Origin: Leptasterias polaris
Lineage: Eukaryota > Echinodermata > Asteroidea > Forcipulatida > Asteriidae
Direction of reading: 5' to 3'
NCBI GenBank assembly: GCA_037783415.1
Contig: JAZGTN010000022.1
Coordinates: 1,736,001 to 1,800,000 of the forward strand
DNA: 64,000 bases
This document shows, piece by piece, positions 10,201-20,756 of the stretch (position 1 is its first letter; each line of letters starts with the position of its first letter). Under the pieces are notes generated by a model. That model searched no databases and was not told the DNA's origin. It worked only from the letters and a program-made list of their open reading frames with translations. Position numbers and translations under genes: made by a program.

Positions 10201-11289
10201 CAGTTGCCGGATATGTAAATTTATTCACTTACGAATATGCAAAGTTACGGCGCATTACTTGTTGTCCAATCAAACGCGTTCAAAAAGAAGACTCGTTGAT
10301 TTTTTTTATTTGGGGGGGGGGGGGGTAAAGTACTTTTTCGAGGATCGAAATGCATTAATATATATAAAAACTACAAATTTATTTGAATTCAAGTTAATAT
10401 TACGTATACATTGGGATTGGTATTGTGACGAAGTGATGGTTCACTCTTATAGTGTAAATTAGGGCAGTTCAAAGGAGTAGCACACAGAGACAATGGCAGC
10501 GATTAAACTGATTTGAGCAGTTGATGATTTCAATACTTGATTGTTTATTCGGGAATCACACAAGGAACACAGTAATTAGAAGGTCAATTAGGTGGTAATT
10601 ATTCAGGTAACTTCGAATGGGATCAGCTGGTGAATGTGGTAAATCGTGTGTGGTCTACATAAAGGGAAATAAGGCAATACATAAGTTTACTAAATCGTAC
10701 CTACTGCGATGAGATATGCAACGTACGTGTTGTGTATACAAAAGGCCACATGAAAACTTATAATAAATCGGTAAATTAGCTAACTTGTTTCGAGAGTAAA
10801 ATCAGAGTAATTAATATACTTGCAATACAATGTTATGATAACTATGAACTAGGAACTATTAATAACCAATGTACTCACGTTTTATCAAGAACGCACGGGA
10901 AAGGGAAATTTGAGGGTAAATTTGGGCCACAATCACCGCTGATCAATATACATACAGGATTGATTGGAATGATTGTAAGGTATAAAACACAGTTTAACGC
11001 TTGAGGACGCTAGACATATGCGGGACTTTCGCACAGGTATTGTTTGCAAATACATACTTTGAATTGTTGACAAATGCAATTCAGCGACTTAAAACACCCA
11101 CCCCCCTCTTCCGCCCGGCAGCCATTCTGGAGATGCTTACGTCCGTAGATACATAATACAAACGTCACAGAGTAAGGTCACAGAGTAAGATGAATACTAA
11201 ATGAAAGGGGCGGCACTTCCACGCTCCCATTGGTTTTGTACATCTCCCCATTCGGGGAGATTTTTCTATTCAATGCGTGGAGTAGGAAA

Positions 11290-11460
11290 CGACCCCGTCA
11301 AGTCCCTTGATCGCCACCACAATAGCTACATTTTGTCGGTGAGGGCGCACTGGTATTATATGTCTGTACTTTGGCTGCATGCTGGCGCGTTACATGTGTG
11401 TTAGGGTCCTCGCACGAGAAAGGGACTTGAATCAAGTCTAGCCGTATACCAGTAATCAAT
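11290..11460 (-). repeat. Internal repeat, inverted partner of 10050-10200
   Basis: It has CGTCAAGTCCCTTGATCG at its left and GGGACTTGAATCAAGTCTAG at its right, matching the other copy in inverse order. The two may be arms of an older element trapped in the hAT-like body. Confidence 0.6.
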
Positions 11461-12124
11461 GGTATGCAGCGCGCAACGCTGGTCACAATTACCATTGTTA
11501 TACCACGGTAACAGATTGTGAATTTTTATTGGTCGAGAACCAATCACGTGATGTGATACAAAGACGCATGTAACATGGCTTAGGCCGGAAATCCATGTGT
11601 CCGTCATGCGTTGTGCGTAACGCGCATCGCGTAAAAATGAAAATACACGCATATTGCGTACTGCGTTATCCATAAAAAAGGATGTGCATTGCTTAGCGTC
11701 TATATTCATTTATAAGAATGCGCACTACGCATCACGCAAAGACGCATGTAACATGACTCAGAATCGGAGGGTAACATGAGTTTTGTATCCCGGGTGTACA
11801 TCACCTGGATCATTCCCACCGTTGGTCGTTTTTAGCGCCCCGTACGATGTAAGAAATAGGCCCGGGTTTGAGCAGAGCAAGGGTATGAGGTTGAATTTAC
11901 GCTGGTATTAGGTAAATTGATCTACATTCTTCTGCAATGTGCCGTTGGGAACAATGAAGCAACAAGTTCTGTAAAAGGCGACACCATTTTTCAATTTTGT
12001 TTATGTTATCGTCTGCTCATTCATTGCACGTTTCATCGTTTATACTCGAAAAAGTAATAATGTAATGTTTGTCCCCCTCCCCCCCCCCCCCCCCGCAATC
12101 TATTACCATGGTATAACAAAACAA

Positions 12125-12263
12125 TTGTTGCACGCTGTGGCGGGATCCATGGGTTTTGTACACCCTCGGCGGAGGCAAATGGCACCCGAGGCGAAGCCTC
12201 GGGTGCGGCCATTTGCCCCTCGGGTGTACAAAACACCATGGATCCCGCCACAGCGTGCAACAA
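12125..12263. mobile_element. 139-bp near-perfect palindromic element
   Basis: Arms of about 67 nt start TTGTTGCACGCTGTGGCGGG and are inverted almost perfectly, with a few mismatches near the centre around GAGGCGAAGCCTC. It is nested in the hAT-like element. ORFs on both strands across it are artefacts of the palindrome. Confidence 0.9.
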
Positions 12264-12948
12264 TATTGTTTAATGGCTTATGTTTGTACACGTGAACCGC
12301 TGGTTATCGTTACCAGCGTAGCGCGAAGCACACCAACTGTTCATTCCGCTGCATCGCATTGGTCAACACTTCGGCGCGCGCGCTTCCGGTGATGATAGCG
12401 ATAATCCCCACCGCATAAGTTAAACAATATTTGCTTGGAATACGATTACAGTTTTTTGTTTTACTTTATTGTGAATGCCTACAAATAGCAGATGTATTAG
12501 TTTTTATAATGTTTTTTTTTCATTCTTTTAACTTTCTTTTTGAGTGGGCACTATTGCGTTTTTTCGCGGGGGGGGGGGGGGGTACCTGGGGGGCACTGGA
12601 AATTTGTGGGGGGGGGGGGGGCACGTGCCCCCCAGGCCCCCCCCCCTTGGCTACGCCGCTGATCAAATGTACCATCAATAGTTTCAGTTGCAAATTACTA
12701 ATTAAAAATTAAAATAAAAAATGGTAACGTTCGGGTTTGTAACCTGAAATTTGATTGGTCACCCGATTTTCTTACACCAGCACTGCCTGTCACCTCAATA
12801 CTGTTGGACGCATGCAAAGCTGCATTGTCTGAGAGGTGGTCGGACACGCCCCCGTTCACTGAGATGCACCTATAGCCCTATTGTGTGTATTACATAAGAG
12901 ATGTGTGGTCGTGGACAGTGGAAAAGCTTGCTATTCAAATTGAATTGA

Positions 12949-13040
12949 CAGCTCAGTTGGTTGGGCACGTTAAGCCGGAGGTCGTTGGTTCAACCCCAAA
13001 TTGAATTGAGTGACATTAATTGTTGTAATGTCAAGACTTT
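12949..13040 (+). mobile_element. tRNA-derived SINE fragment
   Basis: CAGCTCAGTTGGTTGGGCACGT resembles a Pol III A box, and GGTCGTTGGTTCAACCCC resembles a B box. The spacing and the phrase CCGGAGGTCGTTGGTTCAA match the copies at 36063-36172 and 60160-60270 in the opposite orientation. The 3' part is unclear. Confidence 0.6.
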
Positions 13041-13119
13041 TAGACTAAATGTGCCTATGCTCGTAACCACGAATAATTTGTTTGTTTGTGTGTTTATTTT
13101 ATTTATTTATTTAATTTTT

Positions 13120-13500
13120 TATTGGGGGGGGGGGGGGCGAATATGAAATGGGGGGGGGGGGGGGGGGGGGGGGGCGGGGGAGTGAAAATAAATGTTAGTG
13201 CCGCCCGTGATGTGGAAGGGGGGGGGGGGAGTTGAACAAAATTTGAAAATGAAGGCCCAATTCAAGCCATTTGGTCCATGTTTGCGCTTATTTGTTTTTG
13301 GGTGCGCACCATTTTTTTAATATTTTGGATCGACTATTTCTCTTCTTTTCTGATTTTGGGGATTTTTTTTAAATACATTTTAGTTTATTTATTTATTATA
13401 TATATTTTTTTTTTGGGGGGGCGTCCGCCCCGCCCCTCCCCTGAGTACATGTATACCCCACCGACACCCCCACCCCCACTCAAGTAACTAAGGGGCTGCA
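13120..13500. repeat. Cluster of long G-runs and simple sequence
   Basis: Runs of 11-25 G occur at about 13124-13137, 13150-13174 and 13218-13229. TTTA-like simple sequence and a C-rich end (about 13425-13485) follow. No gene was found; ORFs read poly-Gly or poly-Pro. Confidence 0.7.
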
Positions 13501-14207
13501 TAAACGTTCCTATTTCCTATGGGGAGGGGCTGTTTTAGAAGCAACAATCGGGTGTGAAATCCCCTTTGAAAATGAACATTGGGAATCAATATAAAGATCA
13601 CTTCCCCAAGTCTAGAAAAAAGGGGTACTACTTTTAAGATGTATGCTCGAGACGGAGACCTTGCTCGAGACGGAGTTAATATTTTATCAGAAGGTGGTGG
13701 CAAGTTGTCTGGAAAGTTGTCCATAATTGTAGAAGTAGATAATTAATTTATATCATGAATGATATCGCCGTTGCAGCACTTTCAATGTAATTGTGGAATT
13801 CTTATTAAAAAATTTCTTATTCTGTCATATTTGCCGGCTCTCAATATGTACATGTACATCTTTAATTTTTACATTTCAGGAGAAAATAATTATCTTCATT
13901 GGCCATTTGTAAAACGCGTCTAATTTACCCTTTTCAACCACCGGGATTAAGGCTATCATTAAGAGAGAAAGCCACATAGCCCCCCCCCCCCCCCCCCCCC
14001 CAATATAGTTCCGCAAGCGAATTATATTATCCAGTGCAAAGTTCATTGTTATATGGCCGACCTCCTGATCAGAACTTGGCATACACATAATGGAATAATT
14101 AGGTACCCACGTGACATGTACAGGCCTGTCAGATTTGGCCTACTGCACACTCATGCACGTTAATTTACGTTTACGTCCGTCCCTTACGTTCACTTATGAG
14201 ACAGACC
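13501..14207. other. Non-coding; C22 run at 13980-14001
   Basis: No gene was recognised. The notable element is a 22-base poly(C) tract. Confidence 0.5.
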
Positions 14208-14480
14208 TCGTAAAACGTTAGAGTAACTAGTTGAAAAAACGTGAATGCTGCATTGTTTCAACGTTCACCTGCTAACGTTGAAAAAACATTAAATCAATAA
14301 GCAAAATAACGTTGAATCTACGTTCTCGTAAAACGTTAAAGTAACTAGTTGAAAAAACGTAAATGTTTTAAACATTGTTTCTACGTTTACAATCTAACGT
14401 TGATTAAACATTACATCAATAAGCAGAATTACGTTGAATGTACGTTCACATATAACGTTAAAGTAACGTTCAGTGTAAAC
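14208..14480 (+). repeat. 118-120 bp tandem array rich in AACGTT
   Basis: Units start at 14208 and 14326, with a partial third at about 14446. Each opens with a CGTTAAAGTAAC-like block and holds several AACGTT palindromes. Mutually complementary stretches such as TTGAAAAAACGT and ACGTTTACAATC give the unit hairpin potential. Confidence 0.8.
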
Positions 14481-15404
14481 GGTAATAAAACGTTGTTTCA
14501 ACGCCCAATGCTACTGCGGTTACTGCACACGCGCGCTCCCTAATAAATATGATATGGAGGGCCTGCACTTGCAGTAACTGTGAGGAGTTCATAATTTCAC
14601 CGTACAGCCGAAAAGCTTGCTTTGATGATGTCGACACAGCCCCTTTTAATAGGCCAGGCTTCAATCAGGCGACTTCGGTCATCAACGACTCTGTTAAAGT
14701 TTAAAACTTCAAATTTCGAGGACGGTGAACTAAACAAATACGGTAAGGTTAAAGTTAAAACAATCCAACTCTTGAGGAAATAATAACAATGCACAGGCTT
14801 GTCCATTTGCAGGTCAGTCTAAACGCACGGTAAAGATTTTTTTAAATGTCCCTTCTGTAGATATTACTTGAAATCATAACACAGTGGAAGATATACAATA
14901 ACACTGTACTCACGTTTTCACATGAATTCTGAATGGAGTGCCCTGCGTCATGTCCCATACTATGGAGTCATAAAAATGATTATTTATAGCTCTATGCCCA
15001 TACCATTTAAAGAGGTAGCTTCATTTTAGCTATTCCTGTCTTTGTTTAGTGACTGTTTCAACTATTTTCCTTCGATCTATTCGCAGAGATTATTTTCCCC
15101 CGACACGATGTTTGGCAGGTCATTGCCGTTTTCTCGTGTTACAACTATATTGATGTGATGTTAACAGTAGTTTTGGGGTTCAACATGTACAGTCGTTCAT
15201 AACCATTTTGTCCATGATTGTGCTTAATCAGTAGGCCTTACGCAGGTTTTCATTCCGTTCAATTCGACAGGTTTTTTGAGTGTTTTAAGTTTGTTCGGAT
15301 CGAAAATGACGGGTTATTATCTGTTGTTGAGATTTTTGCAACGATGTGTAATTCTCGAATGAGATTTGGAAAAAATTACTGTGCATGTTATACAAAAAAG
15401 TTCC
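14481..15404. other. Non-coding, no feature seen
   Basis: Short ORFs show no motifs; no repeat was recognised. Confidence 0.45.
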
Positions 15405-15640
15405 CACTTGACGTCACCAAGTGGTCGGCCATCTTTATGGCCAATAACAGCCAATAATTGAACGCACAACTTTGTATTTTGGGTAAATATTGCGTGCGGC
15501 ACGCGGGACGCCTACCAACGTCATTGCATAGTTGGTCGGTAATTGGTTGTCTGGCTGCGCAAAATTAGAACGTTTGACGTGGAAGCCCAAAGCCAAACCC
15601 AGGTTGCCCGTAAAGATGGTGGCTATCAGGCGGTCATTAG
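15405..15640 (-). mobile_element. MITE, 'CATCTTTACGGGCA' family, diverged copy 3
   Basis: GGCCATCTTTATGGCCA at the left and GCCCGTAAAGATGGTGGC at the right match the termini of the 2671 and 8137 copies. The interior keeps the pattern of a GCACGCGGGACGC-like block, ATTGCATAGTTGGT and CGTTTGACG, but is much diverged. Confidence 0.6.
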
Positions 15641-18110
15641 TGACTTATTTATTCATATTTAAATTTGGTAGCAGTACACTATACTAGATTAGATTACTAT
15701 TAGAAATTCTGTTTCAAAAACTTTAGTTTACGATGGCAATTTATCTTGCCAATTGGCAAACAAATAATATGTACATATACATTATTCTGCTTGATTTGCG
15801 TTACGTCTGTACCGCACTAACCTCATTACATCCAACACGCAATGAAAGTTACTTGAGAATGCAAGGGCGGATGAAAATTAATGAACACAAACTGTGTTTA
15901 AGAAAACTTAGCGTGAACAATTGATCTGTTTGATGCTATCCATAAGTCATTTTAGGTTAAACTCTGCATGTGAATGGATAAAGATATCTAAAGGTGAAAC
16001 AAAAACGTGTACGCCAATTGTTTCTGGTCAGGAACAAGCAGGTACATTGCTAACGACCTTCTGTTACGAATGTCTGGAACAAAGGCGAAGAAACGACAAA
16101 GCTAGTTTACCTTTTATGTCTTATAATATTCGGTTTGCATTGCATTATCAGAATTCAGAAGAGCGCTCCCAACGGCAGAAATGATACACTTTCAATCTAA
16201 AAATCCACACTTTTCCCACACCCGACAAATTTAATGGTCAGACATAAATTCTCCCATAAAAAGTGATCTTACAAACGAAAAAGATTGAACAGACATTGTA
16301 ACTGTTTATGTCCACATATCTTTCAGTAAAGCTTAATGATAATGTACCGTAAGGCATGTAACTGATTAAAATAGTTTTGTTTACACTTAACCCTGGGTCA
16401 CAAGGGTCCCATTAAATCGCCTTCTGGTGACTTTCGCCTCATTGGAAGGCACTTTTAATTACAGGACACTTAAGTATGTTTGGGGGTGATCCCATGTTAA
16501 TTCCCATACTAGAAATACTCTGTAGTAGCCTGATGATAGATATATTACATTATGTTGACTGCAGACCTTATCTATAAATAAAATCAAGGTCCGTGTACAA
16601 AACGCATAACAGGCGAAAAATCTGCAGTGTTCCAATGGTTGTGTACAACATATGTTTTTTTGTGTGTGTACATGTCAATGGTGACTGTGGCCAGCTAACT
16701 TCAAAGGGTCATGGTGAACTGTTAGTGAATTCAACCCTGTGTGTGACTACACTATCTCAAGGGGGGGGGGGGGGGGGGGGGGGGGTTCGAATAGAGGATT
16801 ACATGAAGTTTGACCGGATTTGACCGAACGGTTTTTATGTTATTAATTTAAACAAAAAAATGTGCCCACCGCGACAGGCACTTTGCTTCGAGCAGTGCTA
16901 AGGGTACAACTTTGGGCCAATAAAAATATTTGTAAAAATGGATTCTGTTGTGCTTTGTTGTTGTGCTATACAAAACAGTCCGACTGCCGTAAAGGGAAAA
17001 TTATACTGTTAGTAAGAAACGAAAAAGCAAAATGCCAGTCCCCCAGCCCAACCCCCCCCCCCCCCCTCGAAAAAAAAACCCAAAAACACAACAACAACAG
17101 CAACAACAAACAACAACCAACAATCAAACACCCAAACAAGCAAATTTATCTGAAGAGCTGTCGTTGTCCATTAGGCTCTAGTGTCAAATAGTTTTCCAAT
17201 AAAAGGTACAATTGACACATTTTATAAATTGGGTATCTATAAACACTATACTAAATGTCATTTATTTTGAATTGAGGTTTAGATTAAGCTTTGAAACCAC
17301 TCAAGCTTTTCTGTTTTTATTCTGACAGTGACATGGGGTGTAGGACCGATGATAGTTTTATTGTTTCAAAATTCAGATATAATTGTCAAACAAAAATGTA
17401 CGAAGTGTGCGTCTGTTTGTGTGTGTGTTTGTAACCCCGATGCATGTTATTTTTAGACAACTCTGTTGAATGTATAATTGTTGTTTTGTTGGTTAGTACA
17501 ATTTAAATGTGTGGTTTGTGGTTTTTGTTTTGGGTTTTGTTTTTTTCTTCTTCTCTTTGCGTTTTAAATGTCAATGCTTTAATTTTCTGCTTTTACCTGT
17601 TGCAATATCAAATGGCATTCTCCGATTATTGTTATAGATGCAGAGTTTGTCACTGTACGACTTCTTTAAAGCTAGTGCACCCAAGAGGCTCGACCACGAC
17701 CTCCATCTTCAAATCTTTGATTTATATGTAAATGGTTGTGGGTTTACAATTTATTCATGAGGCTTGGGCCCTATTTTTATTTTATTTTTTTTTGGAGTCG
17801 AGATACACCCAAAGGAGTCAGTTCCATAATCCTTAATTGTTGGGCTAGGCGTGTACGTGCATTTACGTGTAATAACAGTTGACAGTGCAGCGAATGTTGT
17901 GATAGCGAATGAGCAAAGATCACATTATTCACACCTGACATTACAGGTATAGGGTCTGAGATTGGGTTTTGCCAACGTAATGCTGATAGACTAAATGATT
18001 GAGACAAATACAATAAAGGTCAGCTGTGAAAGTTTCAGCTGAACTCATTCAAATGTCACAATGGGTTGTTTGTTTTGACCGCGACTTTCACATTGTTTGA
18101 GATGCATGTT
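15641..18110. other. Non-coding; G25 run at 16761-16785, C-run near 17050
   Basis: No gene was recognised in this long stretch. A poly(G) tract of 25 and a poly(C) tract are the most conspicuous structures. ORFs at 16862-17191 and 17507-17731 are composed of simple sequence. Confidence 0.5.
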
Positions 18111-18113
18111 TGT

Positions 18114-18163
<50 letters not shown>

Positions 18164-18165
18164 TT
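18111..18165 (+). repeat. (GTT)n microsatellite
   Basis: TTG/GTT repeats with one GAT interruption run for about 55 bases. Confidence 0.95.
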
Positions 18166-19040
18166 GTTTTGTTTTTTACCGCGACTTTGACATTGTTCGA
18201 GATGACCATTTTTGATAAGCAATGGTGGCAGCAAATCTCTCGTAAGTATTTGTAAAATAAATAATGAAGGTCACTAGTCAGGATTACACAATAGCCCCCA
18301 GAAAAATGGAAGATTCCACCGGCTCTTTACAGAGCCAACACTCCTCCCGAAAGAGATTTTACACACGGCTGTGGTTGCTAGTTTGCTATCTTGAATTACT
18401 TCCAATCAATATTGTATACCAATCCCATTTTTGTCTTTAAACCGCCCCAGTATCTTCAAAATCCCACAAACAAAAATAATACTAATAACTGAGATAACCA
18501 TGAAGATGAATAATGAAAATTTGTATTAATTAGGCCTTCTTTTTGTATTTTGTAATTTTTTTTTCATTTCACTTGAACCAATTAGGGCAATTATCTGTTG
18601 TTGAGATTTTTGCAACAAGACGTCATAGCGTCTAATTACACACCCTCCAGCAATGCCAGTATTGTTGATGAACAGGTAATTTGATAATTTGATATTTAAA
18701 TAAAAACCCTGGGTCATTTATGAGGTAAGAAGCTTTCGAGTGTGAGAGATTGCTATACCTTCAGGCTAAGACGAAGGGAATTTAATTTGTGTCCACTTTT
18801 CAGGAGCTAAGGACTATAGTTTGAGTATCGTTCAATTATTACCTAAAATATACTATCAAATTATATAAAATAACAATGTAAAAAGGGGGAAATGTGAACA
18901 AATTTATGTGTTGTCAATATTTGTATAACCGTATGTCGTCATTGATAAACCAATACTTGACCGTTGTTCTTCTCTTTACGCAACACAAACACGTTATTTG
19001 TCGAGCCGTAAATTGACGAATTCTTTGTTCTACCCTTTTG
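18166..19040. other. Non-coding, no feature seen
   Basis: AT-rich. GTTGAGATTTTTGCAAC at 18599-18615 also occurs at about 15325-15341; it may be another dispersed repeat fragment. Confidence 0.4.
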
Positions 19041-19087
19041 TTGCGGAGTGTATAAAAAAACAACACACAAACAAATCAACAGAAGCA

Positions 19088-19144
19088 ATGGCTGTTTCGA
19101 CGGATAAGCCAGAACAGCTAATAACAATTCTTGGAACTGAAAAG
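19088..19144 (+). CDS. Possible short first coding exon (low confidence)
   Basis: ATGGCT at 19088 has G at +4 and G at -3. It opens a 19-codon reading frame (MAVSTDKPEQLITILGTEK) ending at GAAAAG, directly followed by GTAATC at 19145, a fair splice donor in phase 0. A TATAAAAA motif lies at 19051, only 37 bases upstream, which would leave an unusually short 5' UTR. No family is recognised and no second exon was found; a chance match is quite possible. Confidence 0.25.
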
Positions 19145-19195
19145 GTAATCATTTCACCTTGCCAGGGATCATGGCGCTAATGAACCATTCAAGTC

Positions 19196-19455
19196 TTGGA
19201 ATTTGCACGACTAGCGTCAGTAACATTGTTTGTTTGTTGGGGTAGTTGTTTGTTGGGGTGGTTGTTTGTTTGGTTGGATGGGTGTGTTTTTCTTTATTTG
19301 TTTGTATGTCTGTTGTTTGTTTGTTTTATTGTGGGGGGTTTTGTGGTTTTTGTGTGTGTTTTATTTTTAGGGGGGGTCTCGGACTTTTTTTGGCTGATTA
19401 TTCAGACAGTAGAGACAACCAATTTTTGTCTATCTGCCTGTTTTGTGTTGAATAA
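19196..19455 (+). repeat. GT/G-rich low-complexity stretch
   Basis: TTTGTTTGTTGGGG-like simple sequence makes hydrophobic ORFs in two frames. I regard those as non-genic. Confidence 0.6.
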
Positions 19456-19718
19456 AATCCCCTGCGGTTTCCTGTACATATACCTGTGAGTCGATATTTT
19501 CATTAAAAGCTCCCGCTGTTGTTGTAGTGAAGTCCGAGGAGCGAACTTTCCACACATCAACGTCAATCATTCTCGAACGTCTACTCGTGTTATTCGATTA
19601 GGATGACAAGTTGGGTGCACTATAGCAAAAACTCTTATTCAATGCCATATTTGCAATTCAGGACACCCTGAAGTGGTCTTGGCTTCGTAACATTCGCGAC
19701 ATACTGGCGGAGTGTAAC

Positions 19719-20300
19719 ATGGATAATTCTTATAATGTAGATAGTGAAATAATCCCGCGATGGGCCAATACTTTCAAAAGCAATTATAAAGCTATTGACT
19801 ACAACAATTGGTACGATAACGCTCAGGGTAAATCAACACTAAGAAACTACATCAAACACAAGACACAGCCTTCCCTTGAACCGTATCTATTGGACAAACT
19901 TAACTTCGCTGGGTGCAACTTGAAATTTAAGGCAAGATCAAACGTGCTGAACCTGGAAGGTAGAAAGATAGCTTGGTCGAACGAATATAATGGGATTTGT
20001 AAACTATGTAATAAAGATAAGCAAGAAACAATCGAACACTTCATGTTTGAGTGCACCAAATTGGCCATAATAAGAGACACTTCTTTTAACATGTTAAAAA
20101 ATAATCTACTAAATAATGGATGGGACAATATGTGGCAACTCTTTATAAATGGCAACATAGATATAAAACGTCATCTAATGTTAGATAATATCTTCCAGGA
20201 TAATAACGAGATAGGTCGTATACTTGACCAAGGATGCAAACAATTTTTATTATGTGCATGGAAAGCTAGGACGGAATTATATAACAATATCACAGACTAG
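19719..20300 (+). pseudogene. LINE ORF2 C-terminal fragment with CCHC motif
   Basis: The 193-codon frame has a tryptophan- and charge-rich segment, then C94-x2-C97-x9-H107-x4-C112, the zinc-binding motif that closes many invertebrate LINE reverse-transcriptase polyproteins. A segment of the type LEPYLLDKL...KARSNVLNLE lies before it, as in those proteins. The ATG at 19719 is internal: the same frame continues upstream through DTLKWSWLRNIRD, so it is not a true start. The frame ends with TAG at 20298-20300. It is intact over this fragment, suggesting a fairly recent insertion, but it lacks all catalytic parts. Confidence 0.75.
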
Positions 20301-20467
20301 TTATGTACAATTTAAATGATACGACTGGATATAATATTATACTGATCATTAAGTTATATAAGCTGCAGTACTAGTTCTGGAAAATCAACAACAGCGCTAA
20401 TTAATTAATTCCCTGTATTCTTTATACATTGTGTCTTACATTGCATGTATATATTACATTGCATTAT

Positions 20468-20469
<2 letters not shown>

Positions 20470-20504
<35 letters not shown>
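20470..20504 (+). repeat. Poly(T) tract, about 35
   Basis: An uninterrupted T-run downstream of the LINE ORF. Confidence 0.95.
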
Positions 20505-20506
<2 letters not shown>

Positions 20507-20756
20507 TGCTTCGATATTCTGTATGTCTAAATGTTATGTATGTGTTCAAACTATGTACCTACGGGTATACAGACATGTATATGTATTTCTGCGATGTTAA
20601 TTATGTCTACTACATGCACTGTACTTTTGTATTCTAAATCGTTTATACAGCATATTTGTAACTTGAATAATTTGTATATGGACGCACCACCTATATACTT
20701 GTAGTGTTGGGTGTGTGCCACTGTTTTAAAAGTGAGTGCCAATAAATAAATATAGC

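Larger units (their letters stand above)
9546..12661. mobile_element. hAT-like DNA transposon, 3116 bp, non-autonomous or dead
   Basis: The element starts CAGCGGCGTAGCCA (9546-9559) and ends with the exact inverse, TGGCTACGCCGCTG (12648-12661). It is flanked by an 8-bp direct repeat ATCAAATG (9538-9545 and 12662-12669). A terminus beginning CA and an 8-bp TSD are hallmarks of the hAT superfamily. Long G/C runs lie just inside both ends. No transposase-like ORF was recognised in the 3.1 kb; the longest internal ORFs (about 102 aa) overlap internal repeats. The interior is a mosaic: an inverted repeat pair at about 10050-10200 and 11290-11460, and a palindromic hairpin at 12125-12263. Class assignment is inference; the TSD and TIR are seen directly. 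Confidence 0.88.
19625..20756 (+). mobile_element. 5'-truncated non-LTR retrotransposon (LINE) 3' end
   Basis: The element holds the C-terminal end of an ORF2-type polyprotein (19719-20300; frame open upstream to about 19629), then an AT-rich 3' region with a T35 tract at 20470-20504. It probably ends at GTGCCAATAAATAAATA near 20745, a terminus typical of invertebrate LINEs. The reverse-transcriptase core and endonuclease are missing, so it cannot move by itself. The exact clade was not determined. Confidence 0.7.

Noticed and set aside
10460..11200. A solo LTR inside the hAT-like element
   Set aside because: No TG...CA ends with a flanking duplication could be found.
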